Assembly (NCBI RefSeq): GCF_040546685.1
Contig: NZ_JBEPOH010000001.1
Coordinates: 1,736,001-1,800,000 of the forward strand
Direction: 5' to 3'
Origin: Variovorax sp. OAS795
GTDB taxonomy: Bacteria; Pseudomonadota; Gammaproteobacteria; Burkholderiales; Burkholderiaceae_C
Length of the DNA: 64,000 nucleotides
Position 1 is the stretch's first letter. Each line of letters opens with the position of its first letter. Under the pieces are notes generated by a model. The model was not told the origin of the DNA, searched no databases, and was given only the letters and a program-made list of their open reading frames with translations. A program made the translations under genes and the position numbers. Below are positions 41,862 through 51,724 of this stretch, piece after piece.

Positions 41862-42512
41862 TCAGGCGATCATCGTGTGCGCGAGCCAGGGCTTCTGCGC
41901 CAGCCGCTCGGCCTCGAAGGCCTTGATCTTGTCCTGGTGGCGCAGCGTGAGGCCGATGTCGTCCAGGCCGTTGACCAGGCAGTACTTGCGGAAGGCCTGC
42001 ACGTCGAATGCCAGCTCGCCGCCATCGGGCTTCACCACCACCTGGCGTTCCAGGTCGATGGTCAGCGTGTAGCCGGGGAAGGCAAGGGTCTCGTCGAACA
42101 GCTGCGCCACCTGCGCCTCGGGCAGCACGATGGGCAGCAGGCCGTTCTTGAAGCTGTTGTTGAAGAAGATGTCGGCATAGCTCGGCGCAATGATCGCGCG
42201 AAAGCCGTACTGGTCGAGCGCCCAGGGTGCATGTTCGCGCGACGAACCGCAGCCGAAGTTCTTGCGCGCCAGGAGAATCGATGCGCCCGCGTAGCGCGGC
42301 TGGTTCAGCACGAAGTCGGGGTTGGGCTTGCGGCTGGCCGGGTCCTGGCCCGGAAAGCCGGCGTCCAGGTAGCGCCATTCATCGAAGAGGTTCTGGCCGA
42401 AGCCGGTCTTGCGGATCGACTTGAGGAACTGCTTCGGAATGATCGCGTCGGTGTCGACGTTCTCGCGGTCCATCGGCGCCACGAGGCCCTTGTGCACGGT
42501 GAATTTCTGCAT
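41862..42512 (-). CDS. leuD: 3-isopropylmalate dehydratase small subunit
   Basis: Swivel-domain partner of LeuC. The 216-residue protein has the substrate loop [14 protein letters not shown] and [18 protein letters not shown]. The ATG complementary to 42510-42512 gives [22 protein letters not shown], the normal LeuD N terminus. It lies 14 bases after leuC. Confidence 0.96.
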   Translation of the reverse strand: MQKFTVHKGLVAPMDRENVDTDAIIPKQFLKSIRKTGFGQNLFDEWRYLDAGFPGQDPASRKPNPDFVLNQPRYAGASILLARKNFGCGSSREHAPWALDQYGFRAIIAPSYADIFFNNSFKNGLLPIVLPEAQVAQLFDETLAFPGYTLTIDLERQVVVKPDGGELAFDVQAFRKYCLVNGLDDIGLTLRHQDKIKAFEAERLAQKPWLAHTMIA

Positions 42513-42526
42513 GTGATGTCTCCAGA

Positions 42527-43948
42527 TCAGGCGAAGGTGCGCACGTCGACGAAGTGGCCGTGCACGGCGGCAGCCGCGGCCATGGCCGGGCTCACCAGGT
42601 GGGTGCGGCCGCCCGCGCCCTGGCGGCCTTCGAAGTTGCGGTTGCTGGTCGATGCGCAGCGCTCGCCGGGCTCCAGGCGGTCGGCGTTCATCGCCAGGCA
42701 CATCGAGCAACCGGGCTCGCGCCATTCGAAGCCCGCGGCCTTGAAGATCACGTCGAGGCCTTCGCGCTCGGCCTGTTCCTTCACCACGCCGGACCCCGGC
42801 ACCACCAGCGCGAGCTTCACGTTCTTCGCGACCTTCTGGCCGAGCTTCTTCACCACGGCGGCCGCTTCGCGCATGTCCTCGATGCGGCTGTTGGTGCAGG
42901 AGCCGATGAACACCTTGTCGACGAAGATGTCGTTCATCGCCTTGTTGGGCTCCAGGCCCATGTAGACCAGCGCGCGTTCGATGGCGCCGCGCTTGCTCGC
43001 GTCCTTTTCCTTCTCGGGATCGGGCACGCGGCCGTTGATGTCGACCACCATCTCGGGCGAGGTGCCCCAGGTCACCTGCGGCTGGATCTGCGTGGCGTCG
43101 AGTTCGACCACGGCGTCGAAGTGCGCACCCGGGTCCGACTGCAGCGTGCGCCAGTAGCTCACGGCCTGTTCCCACTCCACGCCGGTGGGCGCGAGCGGGC
43201 GGCCCTTCACGTAGCTGATGGTTTTTTCATCGACCGCCACCAGCCCTGCGCGCGCGCCGGCCTCGATGGCCATGTTGCAGACCGTCATGCGGCCTTCCAT
43301 GCTGAGGTCGCGAATGGCCGAGCCCGCGAACTCGATCGTGTAGCCGGTGCCGCCGGCGGTGCCGATCTTGCCGATGATCGCCAGCACGATGTCCTTGGCC
43401 GTGCAGCCGAGCGGCAGCTTGCCTTCGACCTTCACGAGCATGTTCTTCGCCTTCTTGCCGAGCAGCGTCTGCGTGGCCATCACGTGCTCGACCTCGCTGG
43501 TGCCGATGCCGTGCGCCAGCGCGCCGAAGGCGCCGTGGGTGGAGGTGTGCGAGTCGCCGCAGACCACCGTCATGCCCGGCAGCGTGGCGCCCGATTCGGG
43601 CCCGATCACGTGCACGATGCCCTGGCGCTTGCTCAGGAACGGAAAGAACGCCGCGGCGCCGAATTCCGCGATGTTCTTGTCCAGCGTGGTCACCTGCTCC
43701 TTGCTGGTCGGGTCGGCAATGCCTTCGTAGCCGCGCTCCCAGCCGGTGGTGGGCGTGTTGTGGTCGGCCGTGGCCACCACCGAGCTGATGCGCCACAGCT
43801 TGCGGCCGGCCACGCGCAGGCCCTCGAAGGCCTGCGGGCTGGTCACCTCGTGCACCAGGTGGCGGTCGATGTAGAGGATTGCGGTGCCGTCTTCCTCGGT
43901 GTGGACGACGTGTTCGTCCCAGATCTTGTCGTAGAGCGTGCGTGCCAT
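42527..43948 (-). CDS. leuC: 3-isopropylmalate dehydratase large subunit
   Basis: Fe-S isomerase of 2- and 3-isopropylmalate. The 473-residue protein has the [4Fe-4S] ligands Cys351 (IGSCTNSR), Cys414 and Cys417 (GCSMCLAMN). It starts [15 protein letters not shown] and contains [17 protein letters not shown] LysR gene stands just upstream on the same strand. Confidence 0.97.
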   Translation of the reverse strand: MARTLYDKIWDEHVVHTEEDGTAILYIDRHLVHEVTSPQAFEGLRVAGRKLWRISSVVATADHNTPTTGWERGYEGIADPTSKEQVTTLDKNIAEFGAAAFFPFLSKRQGIVHVIGPESGATLPGMTVVCGDSHTSTHGAFGALAHGIGTSEVEHVMATQTLLGKKAKNMLVKVEGKLPLGCTAKDIVLAIIGKIGTAGGTGYTIEFAGSAIRDLSMEGRMTVCNMAIEAGARAGLVAVDEKTISYVKGRPLAPTGVEWEQAVSYWRTLQSDPGAHFDAVVELDATQIQPQVTWGTSPEMVVDINGRVPDPEKEKDASKRGAIERALVYMGLEPNKAMNDIFVDKVFIGSCTNSRIEDMREAAAVVKKLGQKVAKNVKLALVVPGSGVVKEQAEREGLDVIFKAAGFEWREPGCSMCLAMNADRLEPGERCASTSNRNFEGRQGAGGRTHLVSPAMAAAAAVHGHFVDVRTFA

Positions 43949-43991
43949 GTCGGTCTCTTGTCTTTCGTGGGGAGGTGGATTGTCTTGTGTT

Positions 43992-44945
43992 CTAGGCGGC
44001 CAGGGGCTCGGCGGCGTCCTCGGGTGCGGCCGGCGTATGCAGGTGGTTGACCAGCGTGCGCGCCGCCACCGGCAGGGTGGAGAAGTCTCGCGCCACCAGG
44101 CGGATCTCGCGTGCCGACCAGGGGTCGTTCAGCGCGACGCTGCACAGGCGGCTGCCGATGCCTGCCTGCAGCAGTTCGAAGGCCCGCTGCGGCATCACGC
44201 CGATGCCCAGGCCGTTGTCGATCATGCGGCACATGGCGTCGAGGCCCGTCACGTGGATGCGCAGCTTGACGCTGCGGCCGGCCTCCAGGGCGGCCTGGTG
44301 CATGGCCACGTAGATCGAACTGTTGGTGTGCAGGCCGACATGGTCGAATTCAAGCGAGGCACTGAAATCGATCGGGCCCTGCGCAGCCAGCGGATGAGCG
44401 GCCGGCACGATCAGCGCCAGCCGGTCATGGCGGTAGGGCAGCGTCTGCAGCTCGTGGGTGCCGTCGGGAACGTGGCAGATGCCGAGGTCGGCGGCGCCTT
44501 CCTGCACCGCGCGCACCACCTCCGCGCTCAGGTGCTCTTCCAGGTCGATCTTGATCGCGTCGTGTTCGCGCGTGAAGGCGCCCAGGTCCTCGGGAAGAAA
44601 CTGCACGATCGCCGAGATGTTGGCATGCACGCGCACGTGGCCGCGCACGCCCTCGGCGTATTCGCTGAGCTCGCCCTGCATCTTCTCCAGGCTGTAGAGC
44701 ACCGAGCGCGCATGGTGCAGCAGGCTTTCGCCCGCGGGCGAAAGATCCACCCCGCGCGCGTGGCGGTACAGCAGCGTGGTGCCCAGCGTGGCTTCCAGGT
44801 CGGACAGCCGCTTGCTGATGGCCGAGGCGGCAATGAATTCGCGCTCCGCCGCGCGTCCGATGCTGCCGAGTTCGCAAACGGCCACGAACAGCTGCAGCGA
44901 CGTGAGGTCGATGCGCCGGGCGAAGTTGCGTTCGGAAGTGCTCAT
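43992..44945 (-). CDS. LysR-family transcriptional regulator
   Basis: 317 residues: winged helix-turn-helix at about 13-72 ([39 protein letters not shown]) and a LysR effector domain. The target is not known; its position 43 bases upstream of leuCDB on the same strand suggests it may be co-transcribed with or control leucine genes, but many such LysR genes regulate unrelated targets. The 270 bases upstream may hold its promoter. Confidence 0.88.
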   Translation of the reverse strand: MSTSERNFARRIDLTSLQLFVAVCELGSIGRAAEREFIAASAISKRLSDLEATLGTTLLYRHARGVDLSPAGESLLHHARSVLYSLEKMQGELSEYAEGVRGHVRVHANISAIVQFLPEDLGAFTREHDAIKIDLEEHLSAEVVRAVQEGAADLGICHVPDGTHELQTLPYRHDRLALIVPAAHPLAAQGPIDFSASLEFDHVGLHTNSSIYVAMHQAALEAGRSVKLRIHVTGLDAMCRMIDNGLGIGVMPQRAFELLQAGIGSRLCSVALNDPWSAREIRLVARDFSTLPVAARTLVNHLHTPAAPEDAAEPLAA

Positions 44946-45098
44946 GGGGCTTTGGACATCGCGTCTGGCGATGAGTTTGCCATTTTCCCTGGGTTTTCAA
45001 GGCTTTGCCATCGTGATGTGCGATGGGTTCATTGCCCTGGGGCGACGAGCACCGTCCCTCTCTCCCTGAGGCGGAGCGCTTTCCGGCCCCGCGCACGG

Positions 45099-45143
45099 CA
45101 AAACGCCCTGCGCCCCCGCCGGGATGGCGAGGGGCAGGGCGTC
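45099..45143 (-). terminator. Terminator of the entericidin-like gene
   Basis: Read leftward: ACGCCCTGCCCC ... GGGGGCGCAGGGCGT followed by TTTG. The long GC-rich stem lies about 70 bases past the lipoprotein stop. Confidence 0.7.
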
Positions 45144-45214
45144 TGTCGACGCAAGCGCGGTGCAGCGGCTGTGCCGCCCGCGCCGGCCGAGGTCTCGGAA
45201 GACCCTGGCGGTGC

Positions 45215-45355
45215 CTACTGGCGCTTCTTGGCAGCGTCCTCGACCTTTTCACCGCCCTTCTGGATGTCTTGGCCCGCACCCCTGAAGGTGTTGCAACCGG
45301 ACAGCGGGACGGCGAACGTGAAAACGACGGCAATGAGCGCGGCAATCTTCTTCAT
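45215..45355 (-). CDS. Entericidin-type small lipoprotein
   Basis: A 46-residue lipoprotein: signal peptide MKKIAALIAVVFTFAVP, lipobox LSGC (Cys20), then a short amphipathic tail NTFRGAGQDIQKGGEKVEDAAKK, the entericidin A/B pattern. In E. coli EcnA is the antidote and EcnB the toxin; only one gene is seen here, so which role it plays is not clear. It sits downstream of gltA in the same direction but beyond the gltA terminator, so it probably has its own promoter. Confidence 0.85.
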   Translation of the reverse strand: MKKIAALIAVVFTFAVPLSGCNTFRGAGQDIQKGGEKVEDAAKKRQ

Positions 45356-45452
45356 GACGGATCTCCTGAAGTGCGTTGAAGGGTGGGCCCCCAATGAGCC
45401 TCCGGTGTTGAACCGTACCGATGCCTTTTGCACCGCCCTGTCAGCCAAGACG

Positions 45453-45479
45453 CAAAAAAGCTGCCCGAGGGCAGCTTTC
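45453..45479 (-). terminator. Terminator of gltA
   Basis: Read leftward: AAAGCTGCCC-TC-GGGCAGCTTT followed by TTT, a nearly perfect 10-base stem starting 23 bases after the gltA stop. Confidence 0.88.
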
Positions 45480-45501
45480 CAGGGTGAGCGCCGGGGCGCC
45501 T

Positions 45502-46812
45502 TCAGCGTTGGCCGATGGGCTTCACGTCGCGCTTGGGCGAGCCTTCGAACAACTGGCGCGGGCGGCCGATCTTGTACTCGGGGTCGCCGATCATTTCGTT
45601 CAGCTGGGCAATCCAGCCCACGGTGCGTGCCAGCGCGAAGATCGCGGTGAACAGCGGCACGGGGATGCCGATGGCGCGCTGCACGATGCCCGAATAGAAG
45701 TCGACGTTCGGGTAGAGCTTGCGCGAGACGAAGTACTCGTCTTCCAGGGCGATCTTCTCGAGTTCCTTGGCCAGCTTGAACAGCGGATCCTGTTCCAGGC
45801 CCAGCTCGGTCAGCACCTCGTTGCAGGTTTCCTGCATCAGCTTGGCGCGCGGGTCGTAGTTCTTGTAGACGCGGTGGCCAAAGCCCATGAGCTTGACGTT
45901 CGAGTTCTTGTCCTTGACCTTCTTGATGAACTCGCCGATCTTCTCGACGCCGCCTTCCTTCTGGATGTCGTAGAGCATGTTCAGCGCCGCCTCGTTGGCG
46001 CCGCCGTGGGCGGGGCCCCAGAGGCAGGCCACGCCGGCCGCAATGGCGGCGAACGGGTTGGTGCCCGACGAGCCGCACAGGCGCACGGTGGAGGTGGAGG
46101 CGTTCTGTTCGTGGTCGGCGTGCAGGATGAAGATGCGGTCGAGCGCGCGCTCGAGCACCGGGTTCACCTTGTACTCCTCGCACGGCGTCGCGAACATCAT
46201 GTGCAGGAAGTTGCCCGCATAGCTGAGTTCGTTCTTCGGGTACATGTAGGGCTGGCCCACGGTGTACTTGTAGGCCATGGCCACGAGCGTCGGCATCTTC
46301 GCGATCAGGCGGATCGCGGCGATCTCGCGGTGCTCGGGATTGTTGATGTCCGTGCTGTCGTGATAGAAGGCCGACAGGGCGCCCACCAGGCCGGTCATGA
46401 TGGCCATCGGATGCGCGTCGCGGCGGAAGCCGCGCAGGAAGAACTGCATCTGCTCGTTGACCATCGTGTGGTTGGTCACGAGCTTGGTGAAGTTGGTCTT
46501 CTTGGCCTGGTCCGGCAGCTCTCCGTACAGCAGCAGGTGGCAGGTTTCAAGAAAGTCGCAGTTGGTTGCGAGCTGCTCGATGGGGTAGCCGCGGTACAGC
46601 AGTTCGCCCTTGTCGCCGTCGATGTACGTGATGGCCGACTGGCAAGCGGCCGTCGACATGAAACCCGGGTCGTAGGTGAACATGCCGGTCTGCGCATACA
46701 GCTTGCGGATGTCGATCACGTCGGGGCCGACGGTGCCCTTGTAGATCGGCAGTTCGACGCTGTCGCCGCCGTTGCTGAACGACAGCGTGGCCTTGATATC
46801 GGAAGCTTTCAT
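45502..46812 (-). CDS. gltA: Citrate synthase
   Basis: Condenses oxaloacetate and acetyl-CoA. The 436-residue type II (hexameric) enzyme has the catalytic His269 ([11 protein letters not shown]), His313 ([10 protein letters not shown]) and Asp371 ([11 protein letters not shown]). It follows sdhE by 24 bases, so the run is sdhC-sdhD-sdhA-sdhB-sdhE-gltA. A clear terminator follows. Confidence 0.97.
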   Translation of the reverse strand: MKASDIKATLSFSNGGDSVELPIYKGTVGPDVIDIRKLYAQTGMFTYDPGFMSTAACQSAITYIDGDKGELLYRGYPIEQLATNCDFLETCHLLLYGELPDQAKKTNFTKLVTNHTMVNEQMQFFLRGFRRDAHPMAIMTGLVGALSAFYHDSTDINNPEHREIAAIRLIAKMPTLVAMAYKYTVGQPYMYPKNELSYAGNFLHMMFATPCEEYKVNPVLERALDRIFILHADHEQNASTSTVRLCGSSGTNPFAAIAAGVACLWGPAHGGANEAALNMLYDIQKEGGVEKIGEFIKKVKDKNSNVKLMGFGHRVYKNYDPRAKLMQETCNEVLTELGLEQDPLFKLAKELEKIALEDEYFVSRKLYPNVDFYSGIVQRAIGIPVPLFTAIFALARTVGWIAQLNEMIGDPEYKIGRPRQLFEGSPKRDVKPIGQR

Positions 46813-46836
46813 TTCGGGTTTCTTTCAGAGGAGTAT

Positions 46837-47160
46837 TCAGGAGGGCGAAGAGAAAACGGAGGTTGCGGGACGCTGCGCGCCGTCGGTGCGCATCAACTGC
46901 AGCAGTTCGACCACCTCGGCCCCGGCCCATGCGGGCTCGGGCTCCTTCCTTTGCAGCAGAAGATCGAGGAGATCGTTGTCCGACAGGTCCATCAAGGTCT
47001 CCATCGCTCCCGCCTGGCCGACGGTCATGCTGGATTCGTGCCGCTCGAAGAAGCGGGCGATGAACAGGTCGTTCTCGAGCAGGCCGCGCCGGCAGCGCCA
47101 TTTCAGCTTGCTCAGCGCGCGTTCGCTGATCGGCTGTGCGAGTTCGGCGGCGGTTTGCAT
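46837..47160 (-). CDS. sdhE: Succinate dehydrogenase assembly factor SdhE
   Basis: Helps covalent flavin attachment to SdhA. The 107-residue protein has the RGxxE motif RRGLLEND (residues 24-31) and LDLSDNDLLDLLL. It is longer than E. coli SdhE (88) by an N-terminal extension and a short C-terminal tail. Its place between sdhB and gltA agrees with the role. Confidence 0.92.
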   Translation of the reverse strand: MQTAAELAQPISERALSKLKWRCRRGLLENDLFIARFFERHESSMTVGQAGAMETLMDLSDNDLLDLLLQRKEPEPAWAGAEVVELLQLMRTDGAQRPATSVFSSPS

Positions 47161-47178
47161 GGTTTCTCCGGCAAAGGT

Positions 47179-47880
47179 TCAGATGGCGCGGCGCACCATC
47201 AGTTCCTTGATCTTGCCGATCGCCTTGGTGGGGTTCAGGTTCTTCGGACACACGTCGACGCAGTTCATGATCGTGTGGCAGCGGAACAGGCGGTACGGGT
47301 CTTCGAGGTTGTCCAGGCGCTCGGCGGTGGCTTCGTCGCGGCTGTCGGCGATGAAGCGGTAGGCCTGCAGCAGGCCGGCCGGGCCCACGAACTTGTCGGG
47401 GTTCCACCAGAAGCTGGGGCAGCTGGTGGAGCAGCTCGCGCACAGGATGCACTCGTACAGGCCGTTGAGCTCGTCGCGCTCCTCGGGCGACTGCAGGCGC
47501 TCCTTCTCGGGCGGCACGTTGTCGTTCTGCAGGTACGGCTTGATCGAGTTGTACTGCTTGAAGAACTGCGTCATGTCCACGATCAGGTCGCGGATCACCG
47601 GCAGGCCCGGCAGCGGCTTCAACACGATCGTGCCCTTGAGCGTGAGCATGTTGGTCAGGCAGGCGAGGCCGTTCTTGCCGTTGATGTTCATGGCGTCGGA
47701 GCCGCAGACGCCTTCGCGGCACGAGCGGCGGAACGACAGCGTGGGGTCCTGCGCCTTGAGCTTCATCAGGGCGTCCAGCAGCATGCGCTCATGGCCGTCG
47801 AGTTCGATCTCGACCGTCTGCATGTAGGGCTTGGCGTCCTTGTCCGGGTCGTAGCGGTAGATCTGGAATGTGCGCTTCAT
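47179..47880 (-). CDS. sdhB: Succinate dehydrogenase iron-sulfur subunit
   Basis: Electron-transfer subunit. The 233-residue protein has the [2Fe-2S] site CREGVCGSDAMNINGKNGLAC, the [4Fe-4S] ligands in CILCASCSTSCP and the [3Fe-4S] ligands in CHTIMNCVDVCPKNLNP. Between sdhA and sdhE. Confidence 0.97.
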   Translation of the reverse strand: MKRTFQIYRYDPDKDAKPYMQTVEIELDGHERMLLDALMKLKAQDPTLSFRRSCREGVCGSDAMNINGKNGLACLTNMLTLKGTIVLKPLPGLPVIRDLIVDMTQFFKQYNSIKPYLQNDNVPPEKERLQSPEERDELNGLYECILCASCSTSCPSFWWNPDKFVGPAGLLQAYRFIADSRDEATAERLDNLEDPYRLFRCHTIMNCVDVCPKNLNPTKAIGKIKELMVRRAI

Positions 47881-47907
47881 CGTGAAACCTTGTGATGTTG
47901 TTCTTGC

Positions 47908-49716
47908 TTAGAACGTACGGACCTTGGGAGGAACGGAGTCCACCGTCAGCGGCTTGAGGTTGACCGGCTTGTAGGAGAGGCGGTTGTCCTGGCTGTACCA
48001 GAGCGTGTGCTTCATCCAGTTGGCGTCGTCGCGGCCGAGCGGCGCGACCGGGTCGTCCGCCGGGCGCTCGTAGTCCTCGACCGTGTGCGCGCCGCGGCAT
48101 TCCTTGCGCGCGGCCGCCGAGACCATCGTGGCCTGCGCCACTTCGATCAGGTTGTCGACCTCGAGCGCTTCGATGCGCGCGGTGTTGAACACCTTGGACT
48201 TGTCCTGGAGGCCGATGGCATTGACGCGCTCGCGCACGGCGGCGATCTTGACCACGCCCTCGTCCATCGAGGCCTGCTTGCGGAACACGGCGGCGTGCTG
48301 CTGCATGACGGTGCGGATCTCGCCGGCCACGTCCTGCGCGTACTCGCCGCCGGTGGCGGCTTCGAGCCGGTTCAGGCGCTCCAGGGTGCGGTCGGCGGCA
48401 TCGGCCGGCAGCGGCTTGTGTTCCTTCAGCTTGTCGTTGAACTCGACGATGTGGTTGCCGGCCGCGCGGCCGAACACCAGCAGGTCGAGCAGCGAATTGG
48501 TGCCCAGGCGGTTGGCGCCGTGCACGCTCACGCAGGAGCATTCGCCCACGGCGTAGAGCCCGTTCACCACGGCGCTGTTCTGTTCGCCCTGCTGGATCAC
48601 GACCTGGCCGTTGATGTTGGTCGGAATGCCGCCCATCTGGTAGTGGATGGTCGGCACGACGGGAATCGGCTCCTTGGTGATGTCGACGTTGGCGAAGTTC
48701 ACGCCGATTTCGTACACCGAGGGCAGGCGCTTGTGGATGGTCTCGGCACCGAGGTGGTCGAGCTTCAGCAGCACGTAGTCCTTGTTGGGTCCGCAGCCGC
48801 GGCCTTCCTTGATTTCCTGGTCCATCGAGCGCGAGACGAAGTCGCGCGGTGCCAGGTCCTTCAGCGTGGGCGCATAGCGCTCCATGAAGCGCTCGCCGTT
48901 GCTGTTGAGCAGGATGGCGCCTTCGCCGCGGCAGCCTTCGGTCAGCAGCACGCCGGCGCCGGCCACGCCGGTCGGGTGGAACTGCCAGAACTCCATGTCC
49001 TGCAGCGGAATGCCCGAGCGCGCGGCCATGCCCAGGCCGTCGCCGGTGTTGATGAAGGCGTTGGTCGAGGCCTGGAAGATGCGGCCCGCGCCGCCGGTGG
49101 CCAGCAGCACGGTCTTGGCCTGCAGGATGTGCAGGTCGCCGGTTTCCATCTCGAGCGCCGTGACGCCGACCACGTCGCCTTCGGCGTCGCGGATCAGGTC
49201 GAGCGCCATCCATTCGACGAAGAACTGGGTGCGGGCTTCCACGTTCTTCTGGTAGAGCGTGTGCAGCATCGCGTGGCCGGTGCGGTCGGCCGCGGCGCAG
49301 GCGCGCTGCACGGGCTTCTCGCCGTAGTTGGCCGTGTGGCCGCCGAACGGACGCTGGTAGATGGTGCCGTCCGGATTGCGGTCGAAGGGCATGCCGAAGT
49401 GCTCGAGCTCGTACACGACCTTCGGTGCTTCGCGGCACATGAACTCGATCGCGTCCTGGTCGCCGAGCCAGTCGGAGCCCTTGATCGTGTCGTAGAAGTG
49501 GTAGTGCCAGTTGTCCTCGCTCATGTTGCCGAGCGATGCGCCCACGCCGCCCTGGGCAGCCACGGTGTGCGAACGGGTCGGGAACACCTTGGACAGCACC
49601 GCCACGTTGAGGCCCGCGCGGGCCAGCTGCAGCGATGCGCGCATGCCGGAGCCGCCGGCACCGACGATGACGACGTCGAACTTGCGCTTGGTAATTTGGT
49701 CTTTTGTGTAGGTCAT
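47908..49716 (-). CDS. sdhA: Succinate dehydrogenase flavoprotein subunit
   Basis: Oxidises succinate using covalent FAD. The 602-residue protein has the dinucleotide motif VVIVGAGGSGMRASL, FAD-linked His50 (RSHTVAAQGG), HRLGTNSLLDL-type loop (GANRLGTNSLLDLLVFGR) and the catalytic Arg region GLYAVGECSC. ATG at the complement of 49714-49716 gives MTYTKDQITKRKFD. Confidence 0.97.
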   Translation of the reverse strand: MTYTKDQITKRKFDVVIVGAGGSGMRASLQLARAGLNVAVLSKVFPTRSHTVAAQGGVGASLGNMSEDNWHYHFYDTIKGSDWLGDQDAIEFMCREAPKVVYELEHFGMPFDRNPDGTIYQRPFGGHTANYGEKPVQRACAAADRTGHAMLHTLYQKNVEARTQFFVEWMALDLIRDAEGDVVGVTALEMETGDLHILQAKTVLLATGGAGRIFQASTNAFINTGDGLGMAARSGIPLQDMEFWQFHPTGVAGAGVLLTEGCRGEGAILLNSNGERFMERYAPTLKDLAPRDFVSRSMDQEIKEGRGCGPNKDYVLLKLDHLGAETIHKRLPSVYEIGVNFANVDITKEPIPVVPTIHYQMGGIPTNINGQVVIQQGEQNSAVVNGLYAVGECSCVSVHGANRLGTNSLLDLLVFGRAAGNHIVEFNDKLKEHKPLPADAADRTLERLNRLEAATGGEYAQDVAGEIRTVMQQHAAVFRKQASMDEGVVKIAAVRERVNAIGLQDKSKVFNTARIEALEVDNLIEVAQATMVSAAARKECRGAHTVEDYERPADDPVAPLGRDDANWMKHTLWYSQDNRLSYKPVNLKPLTVDSVPPKVRTF

Positions 49717-49729
49717 GGTGGGGACGGGG

Positions 49730-50095
49730 TCAGATCTTCCAAAGCACTTGAATGGCCCAACCCGCACAACCGACAAGCCAGACGATGGTGAAAATTTGCA
49801 GGGCGAGGCGAATGCCGACAGGCTGGACGTAGTCCATCCACACGTCACGCATGCCAACCCATACGTGGTAGAGCAGCGAAACGATCACGGAGAAGGTCAG
49901 GACCTTCATCCATTGCGCGGCGAAGATGCCGGCCCAGAGGTCGTAGCCGATGGGGCCGCGGGTGAAGATCAGCTGCGCGAGCAGGATGATCGTGAAGAGC
50001 GCCATCAGGCCGCCCGTGATGCGCTGGCTGAGCCAGTCGCGCAGACCGTAATGTGCGCCGACGACGATGCGCTTGGCGCCGTAATTCACAGACAT
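49730..50095 (-). CDS. sdhD: Succinate dehydrogenase membrane anchor SdhD
   Basis: 121-residue anchor subunit with three membrane helices (about 28-50, 60-85, 95-118). WLSQRITGGLMALF and LLYHVWVGMRDVWMDYVQP (likely heme-b ligand His) are the type signatures. Next to sdhC with a 13-base gap. Confidence 0.93.
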   Translation of the reverse strand: MSVNYGAKRIVVGAHYGLRDWLSQRITGGLMALFTIILLAQLIFTRGPIGYDLWAGIFAAQWMKVLTFSVIVSLLYHVWVGMRDVWMDYVQPVGIRLALQIFTIVWLVGCAGWAIQVLWKI

Positions 50096-50108
50096 GGTGG
50101 GCTCCTTC

Positions 50109-50555
50109 TCAGTACAGGCCGAACAGCTTGGCGCCGAGCACCACGGTGAGCAGGATGCTCAGGGCCAGCGTGACCACGGCGGAGGTCTGTCCGAACTCCT
50201 TGGTGACGGCGGCGTGGCTCACGTCCATCCAGAGGTGGCGCAGGCCGGCGATGAAGTGGTGCAGGTAGGCCCAGATCAGCGCCAGCGCCACCAGCTTGAA
50301 GAACCAGCCGGGCACGAAACCAAGGCCGGTGTTGAAGGCCGCCTTGAACCTGGCGAACGAATAGTCGGACGAGAGCGAGGTGTCGAACATCCAGATGATG
50401 AACGGCAGCAGCAGGAACATGATCACGCCGCTCACGCGGTGCAGGATCGACACGATGCCGGCCGGCGGCAGCCGGTAGGTCGTGAGGTCGGTGAAGGCGT
50501 TGATGTTCCGGAATTCGCGGCGCGGCGGCCGGGGAGGGGGTGCAAGCTCTGACAT
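50109..50555 (-). CDS. sdhC: Succinate dehydrogenase cytochrome b556 subunit SdhC
   Basis: Membrane anchor forming the quinone and heme pocket with SdhD. 148 residues, three membrane helices. It has the signature SILHRVSGVIMFLLLP near residue 35 and YLHHFIAGLRHLWMDVSH with the heme ligand His. ATG at the complement of 50553-50555 follows a good run of G/A bases (GGGGGAAGG on the minus strand upstream). First gene of the sdh operon; its promoter must lie in the 226 bases up to the GntR gene. Confidence 0.94.
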   Translation of the reverse strand: MSELAPPPRPPRREFRNINAFTDLTTYRLPPAGIVSILHRVSGVIMFLLLPFIIWMFDTSLSSDYSFARFKAAFNTGLGFVPGWFFKLVALALIWAYLHHFIAGLRHLWMDVSHAAVTKEFGQTSAVVTLALSILLTVVLGAKLFGLY

Positions 50556-50781
50556 GGGGGAAGGCTTTCGTGGCTTGGTGGCTTGTTCTGATGTTCTGAG
50601 GGCGAACGCTTTTGTTTCTTCTGCGGAATGCAAACAACGCAAAATTCTATTGCAATGCACCATTGCCCGGCGGCGGTGCCCGCGTCGGCGCAGTGCCGAA
50701 GTCGGATGCTATGGCGTTCGCAGCGGATTGCACGCGGTGGGCGGACGCTTCGTTGCCGTTGAATGGTGGGGCCATCTGGTC

Positions 50782-51540
50782 TCAGCCGAGCTGGTTGCGG
50801 TAGTGATGCGTGTCGGTGCGGTAGAGGCCGCGGCGCAATTCCATCGGGGTGTCGTGGTAGGTGTGCGCCAGGCGCTCCACGCTGAGCAGGGGCATCTGCA
50901 GCGGCACGTCGAGCAGGGCCGCCTGCTCCGCATCGGGCAGCACCGCGCGGATCTTTTCCTCGGCGCGCACCATGCGCACGCCGAATTCGGTCTCGAACAT
51001 CGCATACATCGGGCCCGGCCAGGCGCGCAGCCGCTCGGCGGTCAATCCCTTGAAGGGCGCGCCGGGCAGCCAGAGATCCTCGAGGATGGTGGGAACGCCG
51101 CCGTAAGCGAGCACGCGCCGCACCTGCAGCACGGCATCGCCGGTGCGCAGGCCCAGCGCGCGCGCCACGTCGGCCGAGGCGCGCTGGCGGCGGCAGTCGA
51201 CGATGGTCCGCTCGGCGGGGCCTTCGGTGCTCGGCGTGCCGGCATCGGGCACCAGCTTGAGAAAGCGGTATTGCACGTGCTGCTCGGCATGCGTGGCGAC
51301 GAAGGTGCCCTTGCCCTGGCGCCGCACCACGAGGTTTTCGGCCGCGAGTTCGTCGATGGCCTTGCGCACCGTGCCCTGGCTCACGCGATAGCGCACCGCC
51401 AGGTCCATCTCGCTCGGGATCGGCTCGCCCGGCTTCCACTCGCCGGCCTGCAGGCTCTGCAGGATCAAGGTCTTGATCTGCTGGTAGAGCGGACTGAAGG
51501 AAGGCGTCGCGGAATCTTCGAGGACGGAGGCGGCATTCAT
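50782..51540 (-). CDS. GntR/HutC-family regulator (UTRA domain), probable TCA-cycle repressor
   Basis: 252 residues: winged helix at about 15-85 (SPLYQQIKTLILQSLQAGEW ... SEMDLAVRYRVSQGTVRKAIDELAAENLVVRRQGKGTFV) and a C-terminal UTRA ligand domain. The gene lies between the sdh operon and mdh, and a palindrome stands in its divergent gap with mdh, so it likely represses itself and mdh, and perhaps sdh. The ligand is unknown. ATG complementary to 51538-51540 is used; an earlier in-frame start would add 13 residues. Confidence 0.86.
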   Translation of the reverse strand: MNAASVLEDSATPSFSPLYQQIKTLILQSLQAGEWKPGEPIPSEMDLAVRYRVSQGTVRKAIDELAAENLVVRRQGKGTFVATHAEQHVQYRFLKLVPDAGTPSTEGPAERTIVDCRRQRASADVARALGLRTGDAVLQVRRVLAYGGVPTILEDLWLPGAPFKGLTAERLRAWPGPMYAMFETEFGVRMVRAEEKIRAVLPDAEQAALLDVPLQMPLLSVERLAHTYHDTPMELRRGLYRTDTHHYRNQLG

Positions 51541-51580
51541 GGCAGCGGTGGGGTGCGCCTTGGCGGAACCTCCGAGCATA

Positions 51581-51600
51581 TCTTATATAAGACATAAGAC
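51581..51600. promoter_or_regulatory. Probable GntR operator in gntR-mdh gap
   Basis: TCTTATATAAGA (51581-51592) is a perfect 12-base palindrome, extended by a direct second half-site ATAAGAC (51594-51600). It sits just upstream of the GntR ATG and about 125 bases from mdh. GntR proteins bind palindromes of this kind; binding here is inferred. Confidence 0.65.
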
Positions 51601-51617
51601 GGGGCTCATCGAATCGG

Positions 51618-51623
51618 CTTAAA
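51618..51623 (+). promoter_or_regulatory. Possible mdh promoter -10 (TTAAAAT)
   Basis: TAAAAT lies about 100 bases before mdh, 18-25 bases past the GntR operator, so the operator would cover the -35 region. No consensus -35 is seen. Suggests repression by the adjacent GntR. Approximate position. Confidence 0.3.
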
Positions 51624-51724
51624 ATGCGGGCCGGCCTGCGCCGCGGAAAGGATTTCCGCCCCGCAGCAAGATCGGCGCCCCGCGCGCCCGCCGATACCGT
51701 TTCACCACCTTCTGGAGTCTTCCC

